Shown here: piece by piece, positions 29,641 to 37,581 of the stretch
Numbering within the stretch: the stretch's first letter is position 1
Layout: each line of letters opens with the position of its first letter
Assembly (NCBI GenBank): GCA_028284235.1
Contig: JANQSC010000005.1
Span: 1 to 41,311 of the forward strand
Length of the DNA: 41,311 nt
Source: Opitutaceae bacterium
GTDB taxonomy: Bacteria > Verrucomicrobiota > Verrucomicrobiia > Opitutales > Opitutaceae
Reading direction: 5' to 3'
Translations under genes and position numbers: made by a program
The notes under the pieces: model-generated
Told to the model about the DNA's origin: nothing
Database searches by the model: none
What the model saw: only the letters and a program-made list of their open reading frames with translations

Positions 29641-29919
29641 ATGAGTGAAACCGCGCAAACGCCGACACGAAGCTCCTTCCCGATGGTAGTCGCTATCCTG
29701 GGAGCGTTCCTGATTTTCTATTTCCTAGTCAACTGGACGTTCGTAAATTCCGATCCCGCTCCGGAGGCTCCGGCGATCGAACGCCCCTCCTTGGCGGAAC
29801 ACGAAGCGGCGGGAGCGGCGAAGCTCTCGGAGTTCGCGGTCGTGGACGCGGCGTCGGGCAAGGTCCGCTTGCCGATCAGCGAGGCGAAAGAGCTCGTCGT
29901 TTCCGAAAACGCCAAGTAA
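29641..29919 (+). CDS. Small single-span membrane protein in the act operon
   Basis: 92 residues, not firmly recognised. A short polar N-terminus precedes one transmembrane helix (about 14-32, MVVAILGAFLIFYFLVNW). After that come a Pro/Ala-rich linker (PAPEAPAIERPS) and a small C-terminal domain ending KVRLPISEAKELVVSENAK. There are no cysteines or haem sites. It sits between actF and the CcoN-like gene, 10 bases after the former. It could be an accessory subunit comparable to the small ActG or the CcoQ/CcoH class, but nothing in the sequence decides this. Confidence 0.75.
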   Translation: MSETAQTPTRSSFPMVVAILGAFLIFYFLVNWTFVNSDPAPEAPAIERPSLAEHEAAGAAKLSEFAVVDAASGKVRLPISEAKELVVSENAK

Positions 29920-29957
29920 GCGCGGCCGGATTCTGGAGTTATTGAATTGGCAAAAAT

Positions 29958-31442
29958 ATGAACGTGATTGGCAACCTCTGGTCTTCGCTTTTTCCCGATC
30001 TTTCCGGCGATTTGAAGAATCGTGAATCGGAGCGGGCGATTGACGCGTCGATTCGTTTCCCGCTGCTGTCTCTCATCAAGTCGTCGATCGTCTGGCTGAT
30101 CCTCTCGATCGTCTTCGGCCTGATTGCTTCCATCAAACTGCACACGCCGTCGTTTTTCGCGGAGTATTCTCTTTTTACCTACGGCAAGGTTGAGCCGATT
30201 TTCTGGAACACGCTCGTTTACGGTTGGCTTTTCAACGCGGGATTCGCTTGCGCGATCTTTCTGCTGAGCCGCCTCGGAGGAGCCACGGCGGGAATGGGGC
30301 TGTTTCTGACAATCTCCATCGTCGTTTGGAACACGGCGGTCATGGCCGGCGTGGTCGGAATCATGGCGGGCGAGCAACTGCCTTACGAATGGCTGGAGTT
30401 CCCTGCCTTCGTCGGTCCGGTGCTGTTTACCGCGTTCGTGGGAATCGGGTTTTGGTGTCTTTTGACGTTTCGCAATCGCGTCCATCGCTCGAGTTTCGCG
30501 TCCCAGTGGTGGATCATCGCGGCCCTGTTTTCGTTTGCCTGGATTTACACAGCGGCCCAAGTCGCTCTGGTTTGCATGCCGGCACAAGGCGCCATGCAGA
30601 CGCTGATCAATAGCTGGTACGCGGAGAACGTGTTTGGCCTGTTCGTCGCTCCATTGACGTTCGCGACGTTGCTCTACCTCCTGCCGAAGACGCTGGGAGC
30701 CCCGATCGTGGGGCACAAGTACAACACTTTTATCGCGTTCTGGACGTGGATTCTCTTCTCCAGCTTCGCGGGGGCGAGCGAGCTGGTGTTCGGTCCGGTA
30801 CCGGTTTGGGTTTCGTCGGTAGGCGTCATCGCCATGTTCGGACTGCTGCTTCCGGCAACTGCGTTGTCGGTCCAGTTTCTTTCCAGCCTCATTCGCCGTT
30901 TCAGCGCGATTTGGGACGCGGCGACGCCTCGTTTTCTGTTGGGCGGAAGCATCGCTTTCGTCTTCCTCATGTACTTCAAGGTATTCGGAGCGCTGCGCGA
31001 CTCGGCGAGCGTCACCCAGTTCTCGCTCTACGATTCCGGTGTGAACTGCCTGGCGCTGTTCGGTTTCGCGGGGATGGTGTTTTCCGGAGCGACCTATTTC
31101 ATGCTGCCTCGCTTGCTCAACAAGGAACTCCCGTCCCCGACTTTAGTCGATCTCCATTTCTGGTCCCAGTTGATGGGCGTAATTCTCGTATCCATTGGAT
31201 TGATATCCGGCGGCGAGCAGATGGGAGCGCTCATGAATGGCAGTACTGCGGATGCAATCGCTGTGGTCGCGGCTATGAGAAGCAGCTACTTTATGACAAC
31301 GATCGGGCTCGTATTCCTGCTCATGGGAGCGGTTTTCAGCGCGACGACTTATTTCTGGCTGATGGTGTCGAACCGTACGGACGCGGAGCAGTCGGCAGAT
31401 TTGATCAAGGAGGCTCCCGAGTTGGAGTATACCGCCTCATGA
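29958..31442 (+). CDS. CcoN-like membrane protein lacking all haem and copper ligands
   Basis: 494 residues with about 12 transmembrane helices, aligning by eye over most of its length with subunit I of cbb3 oxidase (CcoN). Landmarks: SWYAENVFGLFV for the CuB helix, LLPKTLGAPI, FSSFAGASELVFGPVP, AATPRFLLGG, GATYFMLPRLL, VDLHFWSQ. Every ligand histidine I expect is replaced: F82 (low-spin haem), E223 (CuB), S274 and E275 (the HH pair), V362 and C364 (the HxH motif); the cross-linked tyrosine position is Ser268. The whole protein has only four histidines (62, 176, 253, 400), none in the ligand helices' active positions, so it cannot be a haem-copper oxidase. The frame is intact and coupled by ATGA to a CcoO-like gene. 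Role probably structural or in electron or proton coupling. Confidence 0.85.
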   Translation: MNVIGNLWSSLFPDLSGDLKNRESERAIDASIRFPLLSLIKSSIVWLILSIVFGLIASIKLHTPSFFAEYSLFTYGKVEPIFWNTLVYGWLFNAGFACAIFLLSRLGGATAGMGLFLTISIVVWNTAVMAGVVGIMAGEQLPYEWLEFPAFVGPVLFTAFVGIGFWCLLTFRNRVHRSSFASQWWIIAALFSFAWIYTAAQVALVCMPAQGAMQTLINSWYAENVFGLFVAPLTFATLLYLLPKTLGAPIVGHKYNTFIAFWTWILFSSFAGASELVFGPVPVWVSSVGVIAMFGLLLPATALSVQFLSSLIRRFSAIWDAATPRFLLGGSIAFVFLMYFKVFGALRDSASVTQFSLYDSGVNCLALFGFAGMVFSGATYFMLPRLLNKELPSPTLVDLHFWSQLMGVILVSIGLISGGEQMGALMNGSTADAIAVVAAMRSSYFMTTIGLVFLLMGAVFSATTYFWLMVSNRTDAEQSADLIKEAPELEYTAS

Positions 31443-32101
31443 ATCGCGGACCGTTCCTATTTCTTGGCTTGTTTTTGATATTGGCGTCTTCGTGGACGTT
31501 TCTATTGAAACAGTCTAACGAGGAGTTTGGCAAGCTGACCGCCCTCGTCGACGAAGAGCAAGGCGGACTGCTCCCGCGCGGCGTCAAAGGCCCGGCCGCT
31601 CATGGCAAAGAGCTGTATCAAGAGTTGGGATGCATCGCTTGCCACACGCAGCAAGTGCGGGTGGCTGCAGGGTCCGACATCGAACGCGGCTGGGGTGAAC
31701 GGCAATCCGTCGCCCGCGACTACATCGACCAAGGACGCGTGCTGATCGGCAACATGCGTATTGGGCCGGACTTGACGAACGTGGGGCAACGCCGTTCGGA
31801 CGAGGACTGGCACCTGCTGCATTTCTATAATCCGCAAATCACGTCCGAGGGTTCGAATATGCCGTCGTATCCATTTTTGTTCGAGACGCGCGAGATTGTC
31901 GGTGAACCGAGCGCCAATGCGTTGTCGTTGCCAGAGGAATACGCTGTTGAAGCGGGCTATGAAGTGGTGCCGTTGCGGGAAGCGGAGTCTCTCGCCGCGT
32001 ACATGACGAGCTTGAAGGTGGACTACGATTTGGACGAGGCTCCGAAATCGAACGAAGTTATGGCCGAGGAATTGGCCGTTGCGTTGGAGAATGCGCAATA
32101 A
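31439..32101 (+). CDS. CcoO-like monohaem cytochrome c
   Basis: 220 residues, starting at an ATG that overlaps the CcoN-like stop; the longer frame upstream lies within that gene. An N-terminal membrane anchor (about 5-23) is followed by a periplasmic cytochrome c domain. The haem site is CIACHTQQVR (C65-H69), with axial M141 in SNMPSYPFLF. IGPDLTNVGQRRSDEDWHLLHFYNP closely follows the pattern of CcoO/FixO, the cbb3 subunit II. The haem site is intact, unlike the catalytic positions in its presumed partner. It is coupled by TAATG to the next cytochrome gene. Confidence 0.88.
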   Translation: MNRGPFLFLGLFLILASSWTFLLKQSNEEFGKLTALVDEEQGGLLPRGVKGPAAHGKELYQELGCIACHTQQVRVAAGSDIERGWGERQSVARDYIDQGRVLIGNMRIGPDLTNVGQRRSDEDWHLLHFYNPQITSEGSNMPSYPFLFETREIVGEPSANALSLPEEYAVEAGYEVVPLREAESLAAYMTSLKVDYDLDEAPKSNEVMAEELAVALENAQ

Positions 32102-32769
32102 TGAGTAACGAATTCCAAGATCGAAATTTGCCCGGCATCGACGAGGGCCAGGCCAGCGACGAGAGCATTCTCAAAACGCATGCTCGACTGTGCCGCGAAC
32201 CGATCGGCGCTTCTCCTGTGTTTTTCTTCACTTGTCTAGCGCTGCTGACGGTGACGACCTTCAGTTGGTTCTACGTGCGTCGCTACATGGCGGAATACGA
32301 TTCCCAGACGTATTTGCACGAACGGACGGAGATTGCCTTGTATCAGGATTGGATGGATCGTCCTCGCGGTCCGATCGAGTACGACTATTTTGCCATCGGC
32401 CAGAATCTCTACGCAAGTATGCAGTGTGTTGGCTGCCACATGGCCGAAGGTGAAGGGAAACCGGGCGAATTCCCACCACTGACCGCTTCCGAATACGTCA
32501 TTCATGAAGATCCGGCTTTGCCCACCAAGATCTTGCTCTCGGGCCTAGTAGGCCCGATAACCGTGAGTGGAAACGAGTACAACGGCAATATGGCCGCGTA
32601 TGGTCCCGCGCTCAAAGATCACGAGATCGCGGGTCTGGTGACCTTCATTCGCCAAAGCTGGGGCAACGAAGCCAGTGGAGTTACCGCGGAGGACGTGGCG
32701 GCGGTACGAGCGGACATCGGCGACCGAGCTCAGTGGACCGCCGACGAGCTCCAGAGCTACTTCGAGTAA
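32101..32769 (+). CDS. Membrane-anchored monohaem cytochrome c (CcoP-position)
   Basis: 222 residues. A polar N-terminus (1-37) comes before one transmembrane helix (about 39-59, PVFFFTCLALLTVTTFSWFY), then a periplasmic cytochrome c domain with CVGCHMAEGEG (C109-H113) and likely axial M164 (NGNMAAYGP). PTKILLSGLVGPITV is typical of oxidase-associated cytochromes c. It occupies the place of CcoP but carries one haem instead of two and is not a clear CcoP homologue. It is the last gene of the act operon; the stop is followed by the palindromic element B. Confidence 0.85.
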   Translation: MSNEFQDRNLPGIDEGQASDESILKTHARLCREPIGASPVFFFTCLALLTVTTFSWFYVRRYMAEYDSQTYLHERTEIALYQDWMDRPRGPIEYDYFAIGQNLYASMQCVGCHMAEGEGKPGEFPPLTASEYVIHEDPALPTKILLSGLVGPITVSGNEYNGNMAAYGPALKDHEIAGLVTFIRQSWGNEASGVTAEDVAAVRADIGDRAQWTADELQSYFE

Positions 32770-32850
32770 GAAGCTCTGGGTTTGCTGATCAAAACGTGTT
32801 TGCAAATATATCGCTTCCCGCTCCGCGTGATCGCTAGGTCCTGTTGGAAT

Positions 32851-33016
32851 GAGATCCTTGTCCCGCTTGCGGGATCTTTGTCGCGTCCCGCTAGACGGGA
32901 CGAGATTTGATCTCGAAGAGATCACTGTTTAAAAAGATACAGTTTTAAACAGTCGCCTTGCGGCGAAATGACGCGCTGCGTCACAAGGATCCCGTCTTTG
33001 ACGGGACAAAGATCTC
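32851..33016. repeat. Palindromic repeat element B (inverted copy of element A)
   Basis: This 166-bp stretch is built like element A read on the other strand. It has terminal inverted repeats (32851-32881 and 32983-33016, differing mainly in the central loop). Inside are GTCCCG/CGGGAC (32885-32890 with 32896-32901), TGATCTC-GAA-GAGATCA (32908-32924), an 11-bp stem ACTGTTTAAAA/TTTTAAACAGT (32924-32934 with 32943-32953), TCGCC-TTGC-GGCGA (32953-32966) and TGACGC-GCT-GCGTCA (32969-32983). The order matches element A, and differing stems keep their pairing. GGTCCTGTT at 32837-32845 also occurs at the edge of element A. It lies after the act operon and may terminate it; the rest of the 328-base gap (32770-33097) shows no gene. 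Confidence 0.8.
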
Positions 33017-33097
33017 AATCGTGTTGAGGGTCTCGGTCTGCGCAGTTGGGGAACCGATTTCTTGATTTGCGCGGGTTCTTCGGGTAGCACTTTTTCA

Positions 33098-33931
33098 ATG
33101 GAAGCCGTGAATATTACGTTCGAGTCTTTGTGCGATACGCCCCCGGACGAGGCCTTGCCTCCCTTGGATCGAGCGGAGATTGGCCAAGATGCGGTCGTGA
33201 ACGAGGAAACGCGGTTTTGGAGAGAGAACGGATACTTGATTCTCCCTCGTTTCTTTTCGGACGACTTGCTCGACGCGTACGCGCGTTCCTGTGTCGAAGC
33301 GGGAGTGACTCCCCATGGCTGGCGCGAGCCTTGCCCCTTTACCCATCAACCGGCGATGCGGGATCTCGCCTGTCATCGTTCTTTGATGGACAAGCTGGAG
33401 ATGCTAATCGGGACCCCGATGGGGTTGAACTTGGCCCTGACGGGTTGGCGATCGTCGTCTCGAACGTGGCACCAGGACGACTACTTGAATCCCCCGTATA
33501 TAAATTGCCACTACGCAGCGGTTTGGATCGCTCTCGAAGACACTCATCCAGATAGTGGCCTTTTTGAATACGTTCCGGGCTCGCACAAATGGCCGTTGAT
33601 GCGCGGTTCGAAGGTGCGCGAGCATTTGCCGGAAGACAAACTGGATGGCAATTGGCCTCTGGAGGCGGAGAAACTGGTGACCGGGATTTTCGACCGGAAA
33701 ATCGAAGAGACGGGATTGCCGATCGAAGCGTTCCATGCTCGCAAAGGCGACGTTTTGATTTGGCACGGTCGGCTCGCCCATCGCGGGTCGATCCCGAACG
33801 ACCCGGAGCGGGAACGCCGGTCGTTGATTACCCACTACTCGTCGATTTTGAAGCGAAAGGATCTGCCACGCCACAAGCGACATGGCAATCAGGGCTGGTA
33901 CTTCCTCCTTCCTGATTCGGTGGAAGCGTAG
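33098..33931 (+). CDS. Phytanoyl-CoA dioxygenase (PhyH) family protein
   Basis: Fe(II)/2-oxoglutarate-dependent oxygenase of unknown substrate, 277 residues. I use the ATG at 33098; an in-frame TTG at 33062 would add 12 residues that overlap nothing and have no support. FWRENGYLILPRFF is the typical N-terminal strand. The iron site is WHQDDYLNP (H125, D127) with the distal H228 in LAHRGSIPN, and R240/R241 (ERERRSLITHY) is the probable 2-oxoglutarate-binding arginine. EYVPGSHKWP is another family hallmark. It is convergent with proC, 15 bases away, and not part of any operon in the window. Substrate cannot be predicted. Confidence 0.86.
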   Translation: MEAVNITFESLCDTPPDEALPPLDRAEIGQDAVVNEETRFWRENGYLILPRFFSDDLLDAYARSCVEAGVTPHGWREPCPFTHQPAMRDLACHRSLMDKLEMLIGTPMGLNLALTGWRSSSRTWHQDDYLNPPYINCHYAAVWIALEDTHPDSGLFEYVPGSHKWPLMRGSKVREHLPEDKLDGNWPLEAEKLVTGIFDRKIEETGLPIEAFHARKGDVLIWHGRLAHRGSIPNDPERERRSLITHYSSILKRKDLPRHKRHGNQGWYFLLPDSVEA

Positions 33932-33946
33932 GCGGCTTGCGACCGG

Positions 33947-34750
33947 TCAGCTGGGCTGGGAAAGTTCGATGGATCGGCGCACGGCGGCTTCGATCCCGGT
34001 ATCCAGAATATTGGCCCATTCGTCATCGGCCAACTGAGTGAGCAGGGCGTGGGTGACTCCGTTGGGCGACACGACTTCGTCGACGAGTTCGGAGGGGAGC
34101 TGCCCGCTTTGTTTCATGAGTTCGAGCGAGCCGATTCCGGTGCCGATGGCGAGACGCGTGGCCAGAGCGTGATCGAGTCCGCGTTTTTCCGCGGCTTGGG
34201 CGATAAAGTCGATAAACTGGAAGAAAACGGCAGGGCCGCAGCCGCTGACCGCGGTGACGATGTGCATTTGCGATTCTTGAACCTCGTAGCGCTCGCCGAG
34301 GGCGCCGAGCAAGGATTCTAAAAGGGACCGGTCCGCGTCGGTCGGTTCGGATTGAAAGCAGTAGGCGCTGACTCCCTTGCCGATACGGGAAGGCGTGTTG
34401 GGCATGACCCGGACGACGTTGCGGGCGGAGGGGAAGGCGGCGCGGAGCGAGTCGAGCGTTCGTCCGGCGAGGACGGAAATGACTAGGCTCCCTTTGGCGG
34501 CGTCGCCTTCTTCAGGCGTGACTGTGTCGAGGTGTTGGGGTTTGAACGCGAGCACGAGCGTGTCGGCTTGCGCGACGAGTTCGAGTCGCGAGTGGCTAAC
34601 CGCGATGCCGGTTTCATTCGACAACTGGGACGCCGTTGCTCCCGATCCGGATACGCAAGCGATGTCCTCTTTCGCGACGACTTTCTTTTCGAGCATTCCG
34701 AGAACGATGGCTCGAGCCAGATTGCCTGCGCCGATGAATCCGATGCTCAT
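33947..34750 (-). CDS. proC: Pyrroline-5-carboxylate reductase
   Basis: Last step of proline synthesis: NAD(P)H-dependent reduction of 1-pyrroline-5-carboxylate. It has 267 residues, the usual length. The N-terminal Rossmann motif is IGFIGAGNLARAIVLGM (G7, G9). FKPQHLD, VRVMPNTPSRIGKG and TAVSGCGPAVFFQFID (helical dimerisation domain) are family hallmarks, and DEVVSPNGVT replaces the more common SPGGTT. It is the last gene of a five-gene minus-strand cluster, and its start overlaps the receiver-kinase stop at ATGA. Confidence 0.95.
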   Translation of the reverse strand: MSIGFIGAGNLARAIVLGMLEKKVVAKEDIACVSGSGATASQLSNETGIAVSHSRLELVAQADTLVLAFKPQHLDTVTPEEGDAAKGSLVISVLAGRTLDSLRAAFPSARNVVRVMPNTPSRIGKGVSAYCFQSEPTDADRSLLESLLGALGERYEVQESQMHIVTAVSGCGPAVFFQFIDFIAQAAEKRGLDHALATRLAIGTGIGSLELMKQSGQLPSELVDEVVSPNGVTHALLTQLADDEWANILDTGIEAAVRRSIELSQPS

Positions 34751-35877
34751 TTCTTCGAGTTTCCTTCGCTTTTCAGGGGGTGTGTGAAGGTGGCGACGAC
34801 TCCGCCTTCCGGATTGGCGGCGACTTGGATTTCACCTCCAAGGGTTCGAATCGCGTGACGAGCGATGGTGAGACCCATTCCGACGCCGACGGTGTTCTTG
34901 GTGCTGACGAAAGGCTCGAACATGTTGTCTTCGACTTCAGGATCGATGCCGTTGCCTTCGTCGACCACCTTGAATTCGATCCACTCCTTGTCGTCGGTGA
35001 CGCGCGTGGAAAGATAGATGGGACGCTCGCCATCGCCGACTGTGTGGTAGCTTTCCCAGGCGTTGACGATGATTTTGGAAAGGGCGTCTTCGAAGGCCTC
35101 GATATTGGTCCGGATCGGTTCGTCTTCGAGGGGATTGTCGATCGTCACGGCGATCTGGATTTCCTTTGCTTCGTTCGCGCGTTCGATGCTGTTTTCGATG
35201 AGTTTGTCGACGGGCATGCTGTGTAGCGACAGCCTCGTGGTGAAGGCGACGGTGCTGAGTTGCTTGATTATGCTGACGATGCGGTTGCCGGCGTTTTCGA
35301 CTCGGTTGATATTGCGCAGCACTTTTTCCGGATCGTTGTGGTTTACTTTCGCCAGTTCGACGTAGCCCATGACGACGCCGAGCAGATTGTTGAGGTTGTG
35401 GGCGATCCCTTGGGTCAGGGCTCCGATCGACGCGGCCCGGCGCGACTCTCCGAGTCGCTTGGTCAGTTCGACGTTCGCTTCGTTGATCGCCAAGTAGTTG
35501 AGCTGCGCTCGCACGCGGGCAGCAGTCTCGTCGAGGTCGATGGGCTTGGTGATGTAGTCGACGGCGCCGGCTTCGAGGCCTTCCAATTTCCCTTGTTTCG
35601 AATTCTGAGCGGTGACGAATATGACGGGGATGGACTTAGTTTGATCGTCTTCGCGCAGTTTTTGGCACACTTCGAACCCGTCCATTCCCGGCATCATAAT
35701 ATCGAGGAGAATGAGGTCGGGTTCCCCGGATTTCGCGAGCTCAATTCCGTCGCTTCCGTTGCTGGCGGACAGGACTGAGTGGCCTTCCCACTCCAGTTTG
35801 CGTCGCAACAGCTGGATATTCACTGGTTCGTCGTCGATGACCAGTATGGTGCGGTCGGGCTTCGCTTGCTCGGTCAT
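34747..35877 (-). CDS. Response regulator-histidine kinase fusion (REC-HisKA-HATPase)
   Basis: 376-residue soluble two-component protein with an N-terminal receiver (1-125; LVIDDEP, phosphoacceptor D59 in LILLDIMMPGMDGFEV, lysine in YITKPID). The kinase core follows, with dimerisation box GALTQGIAHNLNNLLGVVMG holding H160. The residue after the histidine is Asn161, where Glu or Asp usually acts as catalytic base. The ATPase domain has an N box (LSKIIVNAWESY), G1 (VDEGNGIDPE) and G2 (GVGMGLTIARHAI). There is no DNA-binding output or sensor domain, so it probably receives phosphate from, or responds to, another kinase. It is translationally coupled to proC, an unusual pairing with no obvious logic. 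Confidence 0.9.
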   Translation of the reverse strand: MTEQAKPDRTILVIDDEPVNIQLLRRKLEWEGHSVLSASNGSDGIELAKSGEPDLILLDIMMPGMDGFEVCQKLREDDQTKSIPVIFVTAQNSKQGKLEGLEAGAVDYITKPIDLDETAARVRAQLNYLAINEANVELTKRLGESRRAASIGALTQGIAHNLNNLLGVVMGYVELAKVNHNDPEKVLRNINRVENAGNRIVSIIKQLSTVAFTTRLSLHSMPVDKLIENSIERANEAKEIQIAVTIDNPLEDEPIRTNIEAFEDALSKIIVNAWESYHTVGDGERPIYLSTRVTDDKEWIEFKVVDEGNGIDPEVEDNMFEPFVSTKNTVGVGMGLTIARHAIRTLGGEIQVAANPEGGVVATFTHPLKSEGNSKK

Positions 35878-35908
35878 GGCGTGGGGATTTGGGAATCTGC
35901 GAAAGGAA

Positions 35909-36781
35909 TTAAGCGTTCTGCAATTCGAAGGCTTTGACTGTGTTCTTCATTAAAAGGGCGACGGTCATGGGGCCGACTCCTCCGGGCACGGGCGTGATTT
36001 TCGAGGCGATGGGCGCGGCCTGGTCGAAATTCACGTCGCCTACGAGCCGGTATCCACGTTTTCGTGTCGCGTCTTCGATACGATTGATGCCGACGTCGAT
36101 TACGACAGCGCCCTCCTTGATCATGTCTCTGGTGACCATTTCCGGGCGTCCGATCGCGGCGACGAGCACGTCGGCTTGGCGAGTGATTTTCTTTAGATTT
36201 TGGGTACGCGAGTGGCAAACGGTTACAGTCGCGTTGGCGTGCGGCCCTTTTTGCATGGCGAGAAGGGAGAAGGTTTTACCGACGATCAAGCTCCGCCCGA
36301 GAACGACCACGTGCTTTCCTTCCAGAGAGATGCCTTCGCGTCGGCAGATTTCGATGATGCCGGCGGGAGTGCAGGACACGAATCCGTCCGGATCCTCTTG
36401 CACGACTCGGCCCGCATTTACCACGTGAAACCCGTCGACATCTTTGTCGGGATGGATGCGGTTGAAGGCGTCTTGTTCGTTCAAGTGGGCCGGCAGCGGC
36501 GACTGTATCAGGATTCCGTTGACGGAATCGTCGGCATTCAATGCGTCAATCTGGGCGAAGAGTTCGTCTTGGGTAATCGACTCGTCGAAGGTGAAAAGCA
36601 GCGGTTTGATACCGATTTTTTCGGCAGTGCGGTTTTTGCTTTTGACGTAGGACACGGAGGCCGGGTCTTCGCCCACGCGGATAAACGCGATGCAGGGTTT
36701 GGAGCCTTCCATGCTAGCGACTTTGTCTGTCAGTTCGTCAACGAGCGCGCTCGCGATTTGTTTGCCGTCGATTAGATTCAT
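35909..36781 (-). CDS. folD: Methylenetetrahydrofolate dehydrogenase/cyclohydrolase
   Basis: Bifunctional cytosolic enzyme interconverting 5,10-methylene- and 10-formyl-tetrahydrofolate through the methenyl form, with NADP. It has 290 residues. The catalytic [15 protein letters not shown] gives the Tyr45-Lys49 pair. [20 protein letters not shown] and [13 protein letters not shown] are the classical folate-site motifs, and [16 protein letters not shown] plus the C-terminal [18 protein letters not shown] are also diagnostic. It lies 31 bases before the receiver-kinase gene in the same minus-strand cluster. Confidence 0.96.
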   Translation of the reverse strand: MNLIDGKQIASALVDELTDKVASMEGSKPCIAFIRVGEDPASVSYVKSKNRTAEKIGIKPLLFTFDESITQDELFAQIDALNADDSVNGILIQSPLPAHLNEQDAFNRIHPDKDVDGFHVVNAGRVVQEDPDGFVSCTPAGIIEICRREGISLEGKHVVVLGRSLIVGKTFSLLAMQKGPHANATVTVCHSRTQNLKKITRQADVLVAAIGRPEMVTRDMIKEGAVVIDVGINRIEDATRKRGYRLVGDVNFDQAAPIASKITPVPGGVGPMTVALLMKNTVKAFELQNA

Positions 36782-36828
36782 CGAGTGTTGTGAGGTGAGG
36801 AGGGAGTGGGTTCGTAATTGCGATTGGT

Positions 36829-37581
36829 TTAGCTCTTCTTTTTGAGCGACGATGCGTTGAGAACGATGAAAGCGGCTCCGTCGGGTTTCACGATGGTACC
36901 GTATGCGGTCAGCTGGGTGTTTACGTATTCCACTACAGCTTCCGCGGTCAGGATGCTGGAATGGTCGAGGTAGGCCAGCGTTTCGTTATTGGTGTTGATG
37001 ATCTTGAAATCGTATCCAGTTTTTCGTGTTTCAGAAGCGTTGGTGGAAACGAGTATTCCGTCGATTTTCTCGACGGGAGGCGATCCGGGAGCGGTTTGAG
37101 GCGCTTTCACTGGGGCGACTGGCGGCGGAGCGGTTTGAACCGCGGGTGGAGCGACGGTGGTATTGTCTTCGATGTAGCCGAGGACGATTGTCTCCAGGTT
37201 GACATGACAGTAGCGGGGGTCGATCGAGACGATTTCCGCTTTGTCGGTTTCGGTCGCGATCGCGAGCGTGGGAGCGCTGGGCGACGGGCTGAGGAGGTAC
37301 TTCGACCCAGGGAGGGGGAGGAAGTTCTTTCCGAGATCCTCGCTGTCGAGATAAACGAAAAATTGGCCTCGGTAGTGGATGGGTTTCCATCCGGGGACGG
37401 GCTCGGTCGATTCCGGCCAGCTGGCGTCGACGGCGAGGGAGCGGGCTTCGAGCTCCCCGATGATGGTGGATTCGCTATTGGGGCTGATACGAACTTCGAT
37501 GCGGTCTTGGGCCAGAGCGGCGATGCTCGATCCGGTGATCGCGAATCCAGCGAGAGTCTGTAAGATGCGTTTGATTTTCAT
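36829..37581 (-). CDS. Hypothetical secreted protein
   Basis: 250 residues, family not recognised. A signal peptide ([25 protein letters not shown]) is followed by a small beta-rich N-terminal region (about 26-90; [40 protein letters not shown]) that could be an SH3-like fold. A Pro/Ala-rich linker (about 140-170) leads to a C-terminal domain that repeatedly uses Asn/Thr ([20 protein letters not shown]) and ends with [13 protein letters not shown]. It is probably periplasmic or outer-membrane associated. Its start overlaps the pseudouridine synthase stop (ATGA), implying co-expression, but no functional link is evident. Confidence 0.8.
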   Translation of the reverse strand: MKIKRILQTLAGFAITGSSIAALAQDRIEVRISPNSESTIIGELEARSLAVDASWPESTEPVPGWKPIHYRGQFFVYLDSEDLGKNFLPLPGSKYLLSPSPSAPTLAIATETDKAEIVSIDPRYCHVNLETIVLGYIEDNTTVAPPAVQTAPPPVAPVKAPQTAPGSPPVEKIDGILVSTNASETRKTGYDFKIINTNNETLAYLDHSSILTAEAVVEYVNTQLTAYGTIVKPDGAAFIVLNASSLKKKS

